From CAZLIC01 sp964559535 (GTDB lineage: Bacteria; Pseudomonadota; Alphaproteobacteria; Rhodobacterales; Rhodobacteraceae): DNA of 22,791 nt. Made by a program: the position numbers and the translations under genes. The notes beneath the pieces were generated by a model. It was not told where the DNA came from, did no database searches, and saw only the letters and a list, made by a program, of their open reading frames with translations. Location: the NCBI GenBank assembly GCA_964559535.1, contig CAZLIC010000073.1, positions 1 to 22,791 on the forward strand, given 5' to 3'. Positions 15,373 through 22,534 of the stretch are shown in pieces (the first letter of the stretch is position 1; the number at the start of each line of letters is the position of its first letter).

Positions 15373-16458
15373 TCACCCGCGCATCATGCCGTGCTTGCGC
15401 ATCTTCTCGATCAGCGTGGTGCGGTGCAGCCCCAGCGCGATGGCCGCATGTGTGACACAGGTTCCGCTGCGGTGCAGCGCCTCGTCGATCAGCGCAACCT
15501 CGATGTCCCGCAGGATGCCGCGAAGGTCGAGCCTGCCGTGCTCGGTCAGGCTGCGGCGCAGGGTTTCGGCAACGGTCGCGTCACCGGCGCGCACGGGCAA
15601 GACCTGCGCTGCACCGGGAACCCCGGTCGCGTCCTCGGGCAGGGCAAATCGCAGCAGGTTCGCCAAGACCTGCTGCGCCGAAACCACCTGCCCCGGGAAC
15701 AACAGGCAGGCACGTTGCACCACGGTCTTCAGTTCGCGCACGTTTCCGGGCCAGGGATGCCCGGCCAGCGCCCGCACCGCCGAGGCGTCGAACTCGGGCA
15801 GCGGGGCAACTGGCGTTGCGGCCGCCTGTTCGTCCAGAAGGCGCCTGACCAGCAGCGGAATGTCGCCGGGGCGGTCGGCCAGCGCGGGCACCGAGACCGG
15901 GAACACGGCCAGGCGGAAAAACAGATCTTCGCGGAAGGCGCCCGCCGCCACCAGTGTACCCAGATCGCGATGCGTGGCCGCGACCAGGCGGAAGTCCACC
16001 TTCGTCAGGGTCGATGCCCCCAGCCTGCGCACCTCGCGCGTTTCCAGAACCCGCAAGAGCTTGGCCTGCAGCGCCATCGGCATGTCGCCGATCTCGTCCA
16101 GAAACAGCGTGCCGTCGGCGGCCTGTTCGATCAGCCCGGCACGCGCCTGGTCGGCCCCGGTAAAGGCCCCGCGTTCGCGCCCGAACAACTCTCCTTCCAG
16201 AAGGTCGGCGGGAATGGCGGCGCAGTTCACCGCCACCAGCGCGCCCGTCCGCCCCGAAAGGCGGTGCAGGGCCTGCGCCACCAGTTCCTTGCCACATCCG
16301 CTGGGCCCCTGCACCAGGACAGGAGCCGCGGTCGGGGCCACGGCCTGCACCAGCCGCTTCATCCGCAGCATGACGGGTGCCTCTCCCGGAACCATGCGGT
16401 CCAGCACCGTGCGGGCGGGGTCGGGGTCAAGTCCGGGAAAGGTCCAGTGCGTGCTCAT
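15373..16458 (-). CDS. Sigma-54-dependent flagellar activator, FleQ/FleT type without receiver domain
   Basis: This AAA+ enhancer-binding protein would remodel RpoN-polymerase at -24/-12 promoters. The 361-residue product has only about 25 residues before the AAA+ domain: Walker A GPSGCGKE (51-58), the sigma-54-contact loop GAFTGA (97-102), Walker B TLFLDEIGD (117-125) and an arginine-finger region REDLFFRL (175-183). A Fis-type HTH lies at about 325-357 (THAAIALGLHRTTLIEKMRKHG). There is no receiver or FleQ N-terminal domain, so control is not by phosphorylation of this protein. R. sphaeroides Fla1 uses two such activators, FleQ and FleT; I cannot say which this is. The ATG at 16458 has a GAGG ribosome site. 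Its likely targets are the four sigma-54 promoters in this window. Confidence 0.9.
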   Translation of the reverse strand: MSTHWTFPGLDPDPARTVLDRMVPGEAPVMLRMKRLVQAVAPTAAPVLVQGPSGCGKELVAQALHRLSGRTGALVAVNCAAIPADLLEGELFGRERGAFTGADQARAGLIEQAADGTLFLDEIGDMPMALQAKLLRVLETREVRRLGASTLTKVDFRLVAATHRDLGTLVAAGAFREDLFFRLAVFPVSVPALADRPGDIPLLVRRLLDEQAAATPVAPLPEFDASAVRALAGHPWPGNVRELKTVVQRACLLFPGQVVSAQQVLANLLRFALPEDATGVPGAAQVLPVRAGDATVAETLRRSLTEHGRLDLRGILRDIEVALIDEALHRSGTCVTHAAIALGLHRTTLIEKMRKHGMMRG

Positions 16459-16598
16459 GTCGCCTCTTGTGCTGTCGTGACTGGGCCAAGTGTCGGAAAA
16501 CCGGCGGTTCCGGGCAACACGACAGCAGCATGTGGTCCCCGCGCAAACGGACGTCATGCCCCCTTCAAAGGGCTGGCAACCATACTTTCGGATGGGGC

Positions 16599-16625
16599 TA
16601 AACCCGCGGGCGCTCTTGCCGTTCA
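16599..16625 (+). promoter_or_regulatory. Sigma-28-like promoter before the NHLP-like gene
   Basis: TAAA (16599-16602) is followed after exactly 15 nt by GCCGTTCA (16618-16625), matching the spacing of the FliA consensus TAAA-N15-GCCGATAA. Transcription would start near 16632 and the ATG at 16668 lies 36 nt further. The -10 half begins GCCGTT as in the fliC candidate. It lies in the 209-bp gap between the divergent activator gene and this gene. Confidence 0.55.
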
Positions 16626-16667
16626 GATAATGCGTGTGTGCAGTGTTCACAGCCAGAGTGCGGGGCC

Positions 16668-17042
16668 ATGGCAGAGTCGCAGAATTTCGGTCTGGCAGCC
16701 TACCGGGCGGCACGCGGTGCGGGTCGCGACGACGGGCCAGAGCCGTTCGACCTTGTGGCGCGCGAGACAACGCTGTCGGACCGGGCGCAGGTGGAGCGTT
16801 TCCTGCCGGACATCGTCGGGCGGGCGCTGGCGCGGGCGTGGATCGACGTCGGCTTTCGGACCCGTTTCGTAGCCGATGCCAAGGCAACGCTGGCGGCCTA
16901 CCGTCTGCATCTGCCCGACAACATCCTGATCGATGTCGAGTGCGAGGGGCACAGCCGCCCCGTCGTGGTGGTGAACGAACGGACAGGCGGCCGTGTCCGG
17001 CGCCTTCTATTCCTGCAGATGGTGCTGGTTGCAGGCCGCTGA
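16668..17042 (+). CDS. Small protein with NHLP/nitrile-hydratase-alpha-like leader fold, unknown function
   Basis: The 124-residue product has no signal peptide or membrane segment. Residues about 53-100 follow the pattern of the NHLP leader (TOMM propeptide) and nitrile hydratase alpha N-terminal fold: ALARAWIDVGFRTRFVADAK, then TLAAYRLHLPDNILIDV and PVVVV, compared with the family's AWaDpaFrarLlaDPkaaLaelGi.LPegvevrvv. The metal-binding Cys cluster of nitrile hydratase is absent, and so is a cysteine- or Ser/Thr-rich core peptide; the C terminus is basic then hydrophobic (RRLLFLQMVLVAGR). The ATG at 16668 is preferred over a GTG at 16638, which has no ribosome site. A sigma-28-like promoter upstream suggests late flagellar expression. 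Its function is unknown and the family match is by eye. Confidence 0.75.
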   Translation: MAESQNFGLAAYRAARGAGRDDGPEPFDLVARETTLSDRAQVERFLPDIVGRALARAWIDVGFRTRFVADAKATLAAYRLHLPDNILIDVECEGHSRPVVVVNERTGGRVRRLLFLQMVLVAGR

Positions 17043-17060
17043 ACCGTGCGGTGGAACGGG

Positions 17061-17474
17061 TCAGTGCGCGCGCAAAAGGGAAATCACCCGCATCGATTCG
17101 GCCGAAATCCCCAGTTCCTCGCCGACCCGCCGCGCAGGAATGCCCTCGCGGCACATCCGCACTGCCTCTTCGATCATCCGCTCGCCCCCCAGCCACTCAA
17201 CCTCCGCGCGAATCGCGGCAAGGTCGGCCGAAACCGACGACAACCCGTCGTCGCGCTGCGCGGCAATGCGGGCCTCCAGCCGCTCGACCGCAGCCGCCAC
17301 ATCGGCAATGGCTGCGGCGCGGTCGGCAGAGCCATGCAGCACCTCCCCGCGCAACTCGGCCAGCCTGCGCCCCATCTCGCGCAGACCCAGGATCAGGCCG
17401 AACGCGAGCAGGACCAAACCGCCGAACAGGCCGGTGCCAATCACGGCGGCAGACATCAGGTCGACGGTCGGCAT
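17061..17474 (-). CDS. SwrB/DUF2802-like membrane-anchored coiled-coil protein
   Basis: The 137-residue product has an N-terminal membrane anchor (about 9-30), a cytoplasmic coiled coil (32-95) and a C-terminal helix-turn-helix-like tail (100-137, MIEEAVRMCREGIPARRVGE and then LGISAESMRVI). This order matches SwrB of Bacillus, which activates the basal body for export, and the DUF2802 proteins found near flagellar/chemotaxis genes in gammaproteobacteria. The assignment is by architecture and motif shape only. It starts 15 bp after flgM with an AGAAGGG ribosome site and is the last gene of the flgP operon, convergent with the NHLP-like gene 18 bp away. Confidence 0.8.
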   Translation of the reverse strand: MPTVDLMSAAVIGTGLFGGLVLLAFGLILGLREMGRRLAELRGEVLHGSADRAAAIADVAAAVERLEARIAAQRDDGLSSVSADLAAIRAEVEWLGGERMIEEAVRMCREGIPARRVGEELGISAESMRVISLLRAH

Positions 17475-17489
17475 GTGGTGGTACCCTTC

Positions 17490-17771
17490 TCAGCCGCTGA
17501 ATTCGATGAAGTCCCGGAACATTGCCGCGGCAATCCTGTCGGGGTCGACGGGATAGTTCCCTCCGGCGATGGCCGCCCCGATGCGGTCGACCAGTGCTGC
17601 ATCCACCGGCGGACCCGCCCCCAGCGCACCCGGCAATGCCCGGGCCTGCGACGACAGCTGCACCTGGTCTTCCGACCCAGAGGATGACGTGATGGGAAGC
17701 CCGCTGGGGCGCAGGCGCTCGTTCTCGGACGTAGACCGCGGCTGGATGGGCCGGGTGACATTGCTGATCAT
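17490..17771 (-). CDS. flgM: Anti-sigma-28 factor FlgM
   Basis: FlgM binds FliA (sigma-28) until it is exported through the completed hook, so that filament genes wait for hook assembly. The 93-residue product has a disordered Ser/Arg-rich N terminus and the family C terminus: EDQVQLSSQARAL, then VDAALVDRIGAAIAGGNYPV and DRIAAAMFRDF. The ATG overlaps the flgA stop by 4 nt (ATGA), so it is translated with the flgP-flgT-flgA operon and presumably shares the sigma-54 promoter at 20225-20240. fliA itself is not in the window. Confidence 0.92.
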   Translation of the reverse strand: MISNVTRPIQPRSTSENERLRPSGLPITSSSGSEDQVQLSSQARALPGALGAGPPVDAALVDRIGAAIAGGNYPVDPDRIAAAMFRDFIEFSG

Positions 17772-18511
17772 GGCGATCTCCTTTTGGAGATGGTAACGGC
17801 AGCTTCCACGGAAATCTTAGGGGTCACCGTCACCCGGCGCGGGCCGCTGATCTCGGCCTCGATCTCGCGCCCGCCCGACAGCACGCGGACGCGCACCACA
17901 TCGCCCACCCCGCCACCCTGCAACGCCTCGCCCGCGATGGCCACGGCCAGTCCGCTGTCTTGCGCCGAAATGTCCACGCGCTGGCCGGGTTCCACCGCCA
18001 GCGCGGGCTCCAGCTGGCGCTCCAGCATCGGCTGGCCCGCGCCGACGGCCGTGCGCAGGCGCCGCCCCAGCGCATCCTGCAGCCGAAGCACCGCCTGCGC
18101 CGGGTCAATCCCGGCAAGCCGCCCTTCGACAAGGTCGCCCGGCACCAGCCGGTGCCCGCGGCGCAGCGCACGCGCAGCCACCAGCACCACCTGCGCATCC
18201 ACGGGCAGGGCCGCCGCCGCCCGCCGCGGGGGCATGGCATCCGGCCCTGCCGCCACGCGCAGCACACGGCGCCACGCAACGGGGGTTTCGCAGGTCAGCT
18301 CGGCCGCCGTCCAGCGGCCCTGGAACGGGGCAACGGCGGGCGGGTGCGCACATGCGGGCAAGGGGCGCTGCGGCGCGGCCATGGCCACGGGCGCCACCCC
18401 CGCCGCCCGCATCGCCGCCTGCACCAGCCCCACGGCGGTCGGCCCGTCAATCGGCTGGGCTGCCAGCCGACCTGCCAGCAACATCCCGGCAAGGCACAGC
18501 CATCGCCTCAT
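17768..18511 (-). CDS. flgA: P-ring assembly chaperone FlgA
   Basis: FlgA is the periplasmic chaperone that helps FlgI form the P-ring. The 247-residue product has a Sec signal peptide (MRRWLCLAGMLLAGRLAAQ) and a C-terminal SAF-type domain: VLVAARALRRGHRLVPGDLV, then LGRRLRTAVGAGQPML and GQRVDISAQDSGLAVAI and GDVVRVRVLSGG, all standard FlgA. Its start overlaps the flgT stop (ATGA) and its stop overlaps the flgM start, giving a tightly coupled operon. Confidence 0.94.
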   Translation of the reverse strand: MRRWLCLAGMLLAGRLAAQPIDGPTAVGLVQAAMRAAGVAPVAMAAPQRPLPACAHPPAVAPFQGRWTAAELTCETPVAWRRVLRVAAGPDAMPPRRAAAALPVDAQVVLVAARALRRGHRLVPGDLVEGRLAGIDPAQAVLRLQDALGRRLRTAVGAGQPMLERQLEPALAVEPGQRVDISAQDSGLAVAIAGEALQGGGVGDVVRVRVLSGGREIEAEISGPRRVTVTPKISVEAAVTISKRRSP

Positions 18512-19623
18512 GGCAGCGCCTGCCCGACCAGGATGAAGCGCAGGCTGCGCCCGGCAAAGGCGCTGGCGGGACGGTCCGGGTCCAGCGGGCGCAACACCAC
18601 CCGGGTGCGGCCCAGTTCAGCAACCTCCAGCAGGCCCGAGGCCGAGGAATCCTCGGCCACATAGGCCAGCGTCGTGGCGCTGAGCCCGTGGTCGGCACCC
18701 ACCGGCGCCACCAGGCGCCCGCCCGACAGCGCCAGCCGGGCGGCCACCTCGCGGCAGGCGGCGCGGTCCAGCATGTCGTCCAGCACGGCCACGGCCCCGC
18801 GTACCAGCGCCTCGGCCCTGGCTGCACGCAGCGGGGTGACAAGCACGGCATTGCGCCCGAAGGCCGAAGGTGCCGGTTCGCGCGCCGTGCCGCGATGGCG
18901 CCCGACCCATCCCTCGCCCATCGGGCCGGTCAGACGCAGGTTCACCGTCAGGTCGGTGCCGCGGGCAAGGCCCGCCACCTCGACCGCCATTTCCAGCACA
19001 TGGTCGCCCGGCGCCACGGCCTGCGCACCCCGCGTCAGGTTGCGATAGCGTTCGCCCGCAAGGTCCGTGGTGCCGGGCAGGGGGCGGGCAAGGCGGGTGA
19101 AGCCGGTGACGGCGCGATGCCCGGCCGCCGCCCGCAGCAGCCGTTCCGCCAGGTCGGCAGCCACCGGCCCCGACCACGCCGGGGCCGCCGCCCAGACCTT
19201 CACGACCGGGCGCAGGGCCGTGACCGTCAGCCTGCGCCGCACGCCGCAGGCGGCCCCTTCCGCCGCCGATGCCGCCCCGACGCGCGCGCGGATGCGCAGC
19301 GTCCAGCCGGTTCCGTCGAACAGGGCCGAAACCACGCTGTGCGCCAGAACCCGTCCGGTGGGCCGCACCACCAGCAGGTCCGACGTCAGCCGTGCCTTCG
19401 ACAGCACCGAGTGGCCGCGCAGTTCGGCCCCGCCGGCCAGTGCGGCCGACAGCAGCGCATCGGCCAAAGCGCGGCGCCGCGCCGCCTCCACATCGCCGGG
19501 CCCGCGCGCCCGGGCATAGCCCGTGACCTCGATCCAGCCGCCATCGTCGGCCGGCGCGGCCCGTGTGGCCACCACCGCGGCGGCGGCTGCCGAAACCAGG
19601 ACGGCGCGCCGCGTGATGGTCAC
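18508..19623 (-). CDS. flgT: Flagellar H-ring/motor protein FlgT
   Basis: FlgT is a periplasmic protein that in Vibrio builds the H-ring around the LP-ring, and in R. sphaeroides interacts with MotB and FliL and is needed for rotation. The 371-residue product starts with a twin-arginine-like signal (MTITRRAVLVSAAAAAVV). The N-terminal domain (30-110) has the FlgT_N pattern WIEVTGYARARGPGDVEAA continuing RRRALADALLSAALAGG, and the rest is beta-rich without other motifs. The start is GTG at 19623, overlapping the flgP stop as GTGA, with GAGGG seven bases upstream. The family call rests on the N-terminal domain and the FlgP-FlgT pairing. Confidence 0.88.
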   Translation of the reverse strand: MTITRRAVLVSAAAAAVVATRAAPADDGGWIEVTGYARARGPGDVEAARRRALADALLSAALAGGAELRGHSVLSKARLTSDLLVVRPTGRVLAHSVVSALFDGTGWTLRIRARVGAASAAEGAACGVRRRLTVTALRPVVKVWAAAPAWSGPVAADLAERLLRAAAGHRAVTGFTRLARPLPGTTDLAGERYRNLTRGAQAVAPGDHVLEMAVEVAGLARGTDLTVNLRLTGPMGEGWVGRHRGTAREPAPSAFGRNAVLVTPLRAARAEALVRGAVAVLDDMLDRAACREVAARLALSGGRLVAPVGADHGLSATTLAYVAEDSSASGLLEVAELGRTRVVLRPLDPDRPASAFAGRSLRFILVGQALP

Positions 19624-20192
19624 GGGCCCGCCCTCAGGATGCGGTTCACCAGGGCCAGCCCCGCCGGATCCAGCTGCATGACCACCTCGTATCCATCTTC
19701 GCCCTTGGGCAGGATGGCCACCGTCCGCGCGCCGCGCAGCGCCACGACCAGGCGCGCCCGGACCTCGTCATCCACCACGACCGAATCGCGCACCACGGTC
19801 TGCGACGTGAGACCGGCGCCGTGCACCTGTTCGGCCAGGTCGCGCAGCGCCTCCAGCCGGGCGGCGCGGATCGCCATCAGCCGCCGCTCGCCCAGGCTGC
19901 CGCCCGGCTGGCCCGAGACCTGGGCAAATCCGCGCCCCGTCACCGCCACGGCGGGCACTGCCGCCGGGGCCGCCGCCACGGCCATGCCTGCGGGAACCAC
20001 GACCCCGGCTTCCGCCTGCTTTGGCGCATCCATCGCCGAAAGCGGCACGTCCGACGCCGCCTCGGGCGCGCAGCCGCCCCCCGCCGCCAGCAGCAGCACC
20101 GCAGCGGCATGACCGGAGCGCCGCCGCGCCGCGGCAGCAAGGCGCAGGCAAGCGCGGCGGGCGGGCAGGCCCGCAAAGGCAGTGGGCAACAT
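19620..20192 (-). CDS. flgP: Flagellar assembly lipoprotein FlgP (LPP20 family)
   Basis: FlgP is an outer-membrane lipoprotein that forms a disc or ring around the flagellar LP-ring in Vibrio and Campylobacter. The 190-residue product has a long basic n-region, a hydrophobic stretch and a lipobox-like LLLAAGGGC with Cys41; position -3 is Gly, so the lipobox is weak. The LPP20 domain (about 68-190) shows VTGRGFAQVSGQPGGSLGER, then LMAIRAARLEALRDLAEQVHG and VVALRGARTV. The ATG at 20192 is chosen for its GAGGG site 8 nt upstream and because it follows the sigma-54 promoter; the open frame continues further upstream but would cross the promoter. It is the first gene of the flgP-flgT-flgA-flgM operon. 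Confidence 0.9.
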   Translation of the reverse strand: MLPTAFAGLPARRACLRLAAAARRRSGHAAAVLLLAAGGGCAPEAASDVPLSAMDAPKQAEAGVVVPAGMAVAAAPAAVPAVAVTGRGFAQVSGQPGGSLGERRLMAIRAARLEALRDLAEQVHGAGLTSQTVVRDSVVVDDEVRARLVVALRGARTVAILPKGEDGYEVVMQLDPAGLALVNRILRAGP

Positions 20193-20211
20193 GGCAGACA
20201 CCCTCAGGATC

Positions 20212-20239
20212 GGCACGGCATCGGTGCAAGTGCCGTGCC
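20212..20239. repeat. 9-bp inverted repeat over the flgP promoter
   Basis: ggcacggca (20212-20220) and tgccgtgcc (20231-20239) form a perfect inverted repeat with a 10-nt spacer. The right arm contains the -24 element of the flgP sigma-54 promoter and the left arm sits at its expected transcription start. It could be a binding site for a regulator or a second, incomplete -24 element facing flhA. Confidence 0.7.
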
Positions 20240-20240
20240 A
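20225..20240 (-). promoter_or_regulatory. Sigma-54 promoter of the flgP operon
   Basis: On the minus strand TGGCACGGCACTTGCA is a full match to TGGCACG-N4-TTGCW with GG-N10-GC spacing. Transcription would begin near 20214, about 21 nt before the flgP ATG at 20192. Confidence 0.9.
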
Positions 20241-20267
20241 GCCGCGGGCCGGAACCGGGCGCGGCAC

Positions 20268-20283
20268 TGGCATGACACTTGCA
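20268..20283 (+). promoter_or_regulatory. Sigma-54 promoter of flhA-flhF
   Basis: TGGCATGACACTTGCA has GG at 20269-20270 and GC at 20281-20282, exact N10 spacing, and both conserved half-sites. Transcription would begin near 20294, giving a 66-nt leader before flhA. It faces away from the flgP promoter with 27 bp between the two elements. Confidence 0.9.
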
Positions 20284-20321
20284 GCCCGAAGCCTGTCCGA
20301 ACCCCAGCCGCAGGTCGCCGC

Positions 20322-20363
20322 ATGCCCTTGCTCTGCCCCGCCGTTCCGGAACACTCCGCATGA
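20322..20363 (+). CDS. 13-codon upstream ORF overlapping flhA start
   Basis: ATG at 20322 opens a 13-codon frame (MPLLCPAVPEHSA) whose TGA at 20361-20363 overlaps the flhA ATG at 20360 (ATGA). It lies wholly within the predicted sigma-54 leader of flhA. Only a weak AGG precedes it, so translation is uncertain. The arrangement repeats that of the short ORF at 8913. Confidence 0.3.
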   Translation: MPLLCPAVPEHSA

Positions 20364-22534
20364 CCCCCGCGCTCGGCCTCGGGATCGTGCGGCGTCAGGC
20401 AGGTGCGCTGGTCCTGCCGGTCGGTATCCTGGCCATCGTGGCCATGATGATCGTGCCGCTGCCCGCCTGGCTGCTGGACCTCTCATTCATCGGCAACATC
20501 CTGCTGTCGCTTCTGGTGCTGATGGTCGCGCTGCACGCGCGCCGCCCGCTCGATTTTTCCAGCTTTCCCACCATCCTGCTCATCGCCACCACCCTGCGCC
20601 TGGCGCTGAACGTCGCCTCCACCCGCGTCGTCCTGGCCGAAGGGCACACCGGCACCGACGCGGCGGGGCATGTGATTGCCGCCTTTGCCAATTTCGTCAT
20701 CGGCGGGAACTTCGTCGTCGGCCTGCTGGTGTTCGCCATTCTGGTCATCATCAACATCGTGGTCATCGCCAAGGGCGCGGGCCGCGTGTCCGAAGTGTCG
20801 GCACGCTTCACGCTGGATGCCATGCCAGGCAAGCAGATGGCCATCGACGCCGACCTGAACGCGGGACTGCTGACCCCGGACGAGGCCAAGGCACGGCGCG
20901 CCGAAGTCGCCGCCGAGGCCGATTTCTACGGGGCCATGGACGGCGCCTCGAAGTTCGTGAAGGGCGATGCCGTGGCGGGCATCATCATCCTGGCCATCAA
21001 CCTGATCGGCGGCATCGTCATCGGCACGCTGCAGCACGACATGTCGCTGGGTGCCGCGTCCGATACCTATGTGCGCCTGTCGGTGGGCGACGGCCTGGTT
21101 GCGCAGATCCCGGCGCTGCTCCTGTCCATCGCGGCCGCCATCATTGTCACGCGGTCTTCCACCTCGTCCGACATGGGCGGGCTGATCGGGCGGCAGGTGC
21201 ACCTGCCACAGGCCTGGGGCCCGGCCGCAGCGGTGCTGCTGGCGCTGGGGCTGGTGCCCGGCATGCCGAACGGGATGTTCCTGCTGGCCGGCGCGCTGGC
21301 CGTCGGCGCGGGCCTTCTGGCGCACCGCAGCCATGCCGTTGCAGCCGATGTGGGCAGTGGCACGGAACCACGCACGGGTCGGCCGCCGGCCGCCGATGGC
21401 GCCGCCGCAGCATCCGGTTCCCGTGCCGCAGCCGATTCCGGCCCGGCCCCCATCACCCCCGACGAGGTCTCGGACATCGCTCCGATCTCTTTGCAGATCG
21501 GCTTCGGCCTCATCGGGCTTGCCGGCGGGCGCGACGGGGGGGCGCTGGTCGCGCGCATCACCGCCATCCGCCGCGAACTGTCGCGGGCCCTGGGCATCGT
21601 GGTGCCGGGCGTGCGCATCCGCGACGACCTGTCGCTTCCCGCCAGCGGCTACCGCATCCGCATCGGCCAGACCATCGTGGCCGAAGACACCATCCACCCC
21701 GACCGCCGCCTGGCCCTGCCCGGCAACGCCTCCACCCGCAGGCTGACCGGCATCGCCGTGCGCGACCCGTCCTTCGGCCTGGAAGCCGTCTGGATCCAGC
21801 CACATCAGGTGGCCGAGGCCGAGGCCGACGATTACACCGTGGTCGATCCGGAATCGGTCATCGCCACGCATCTGGGCCAGGTGCTGCAACGCCACGCGGG
21901 CGATCTGGTGGGCCCCGACGACGTGCAGGCGCAGCTTGACGCGCTGTCGCGCGCCGCCCCCACGCTGGTGCAGACGGTGGTGCCGAAACTGGTGCCGCTG
22001 CACACCCTGACCGCGGTGATCCGCCAGCTTCTGGCCGACCGCATGCCGGTGGCCGACCTGCGCCGCATTCTGGAAGGTCTGGCCCAGCTTGCCCCCGCCA
22101 ACATGCCCACCGTCGCCATGGCCGAGGCGCTGCGCCCCGCGCTGGCGCCGCTGCTGCTGCAGCAGGTTGCCCCCGTTGGCGCGACGCTGCGCCTTGTCAC
22201 CCTCTCGCCCGAGCTCGAGCAGCTGCTCTTGCGCTCTCGCCGCCCGCCGGACGAGGGGTTGTCGCTTGACCCCGGCTTTGCCGCCAACATCCTGCGCGAA
22301 TGCGGCGCCGCGCAGGATGCCGCGCAGGCCGAGGGGCGGGCGCTGCTGATTGTCGTGGCGGCGGCCCTGCGCCGGTCGATGGCCACCTTCCTGCGGCCGC
22401 ACCTGCCCGATGCCTTCGTGCTGGGCCTGGGCGACCTGCCCGAAACCCGCCGCGTCGAGGTTGTCCGCAGCATCGGACTGCCGCCTGCCCTTCCCTCTGA
22501 ACCGCGCCCTGTCCGGGTGGGAGCTGACACATGA
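20360..22534 (+). CDS. flhA: Flagellar type III export gate protein FlhA
   Basis: FlhA is the large export-gate subunit that docks chaperone-substrate complexes and uses the proton gradient. The ATG at 20360 gives 724 residues. About eight membrane segments fill the first 330 residues, with the FHIPEP signature at about 142-160 (RVSEVSARFTLDAMPGKQM) and the acidic loop DADLNAGLLTPDEAKARR after it. An Ala/Pro-rich linker (about 335-375) joins the cytoplasmic domain, which contains LPASGYRIRIGQTIV, VQTVVPKLVPLHTLTAVIR and LPHLPDAFVLG-like family regions near 410-710. It is slightly longer than most FlhA, mainly in the linker. Its stop overlaps the flhF start (ATGA). Confidence 0.96.
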   Translation: MTPALGLGIVRRQAGALVLPVGILAIVAMMIVPLPAWLLDLSFIGNILLSLLVLMVALHARRPLDFSSFPTILLIATTLRLALNVASTRVVLAEGHTGTDAAGHVIAAFANFVIGGNFVVGLLVFAILVIINIVVIAKGAGRVSEVSARFTLDAMPGKQMAIDADLNAGLLTPDEAKARRAEVAAEADFYGAMDGASKFVKGDAVAGIIILAINLIGGIVIGTLQHDMSLGAASDTYVRLSVGDGLVAQIPALLLSIAAAIIVTRSSTSSDMGGLIGRQVHLPQAWGPAAAVLLALGLVPGMPNGMFLLAGALAVGAGLLAHRSHAVAADVGSGTEPRTGRPPAADGAAAASGSRAAADSGPAPITPDEVSDIAPISLQIGFGLIGLAGGRDGGALVARITAIRRELSRALGIVVPGVRIRDDLSLPASGYRIRIGQTIVAEDTIHPDRRLALPGNASTRRLTGIAVRDPSFGLEAVWIQPHQVAEAEADDYTVVDPESVIATHLGQVLQRHAGDLVGPDDVQAQLDALSRAAPTLVQTVVPKLVPLHTLTAVIRQLLADRMPVADLRRILEGLAQLAPANMPTVAMAEALRPALAPLLLQQVAPVGATLRLVTLSPELEQLLLRSRRPPDEGLSLDPGFAANILRECGAAQDAAQAEGRALLIVVAAALRRSMATFLRPHLPDAFVLGLGDLPETRRVEVVRSIGLPPALPSEPRPVRVGADT

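Noticed and set aside
16573..16590. TGGCAACCATACTTTCGG as a sigma-54 promoter for the NHLP-like gene
   Set aside because: The -12 GC is missing at the required N10 position; the sigma-28-like site just downstream fits better.
20193..20486. Upstream extension of the flgP frame
   Set aside because: It would cross both sigma-54 promoters and overlap flhA; the ATG at 20192 has a good ribosome site.
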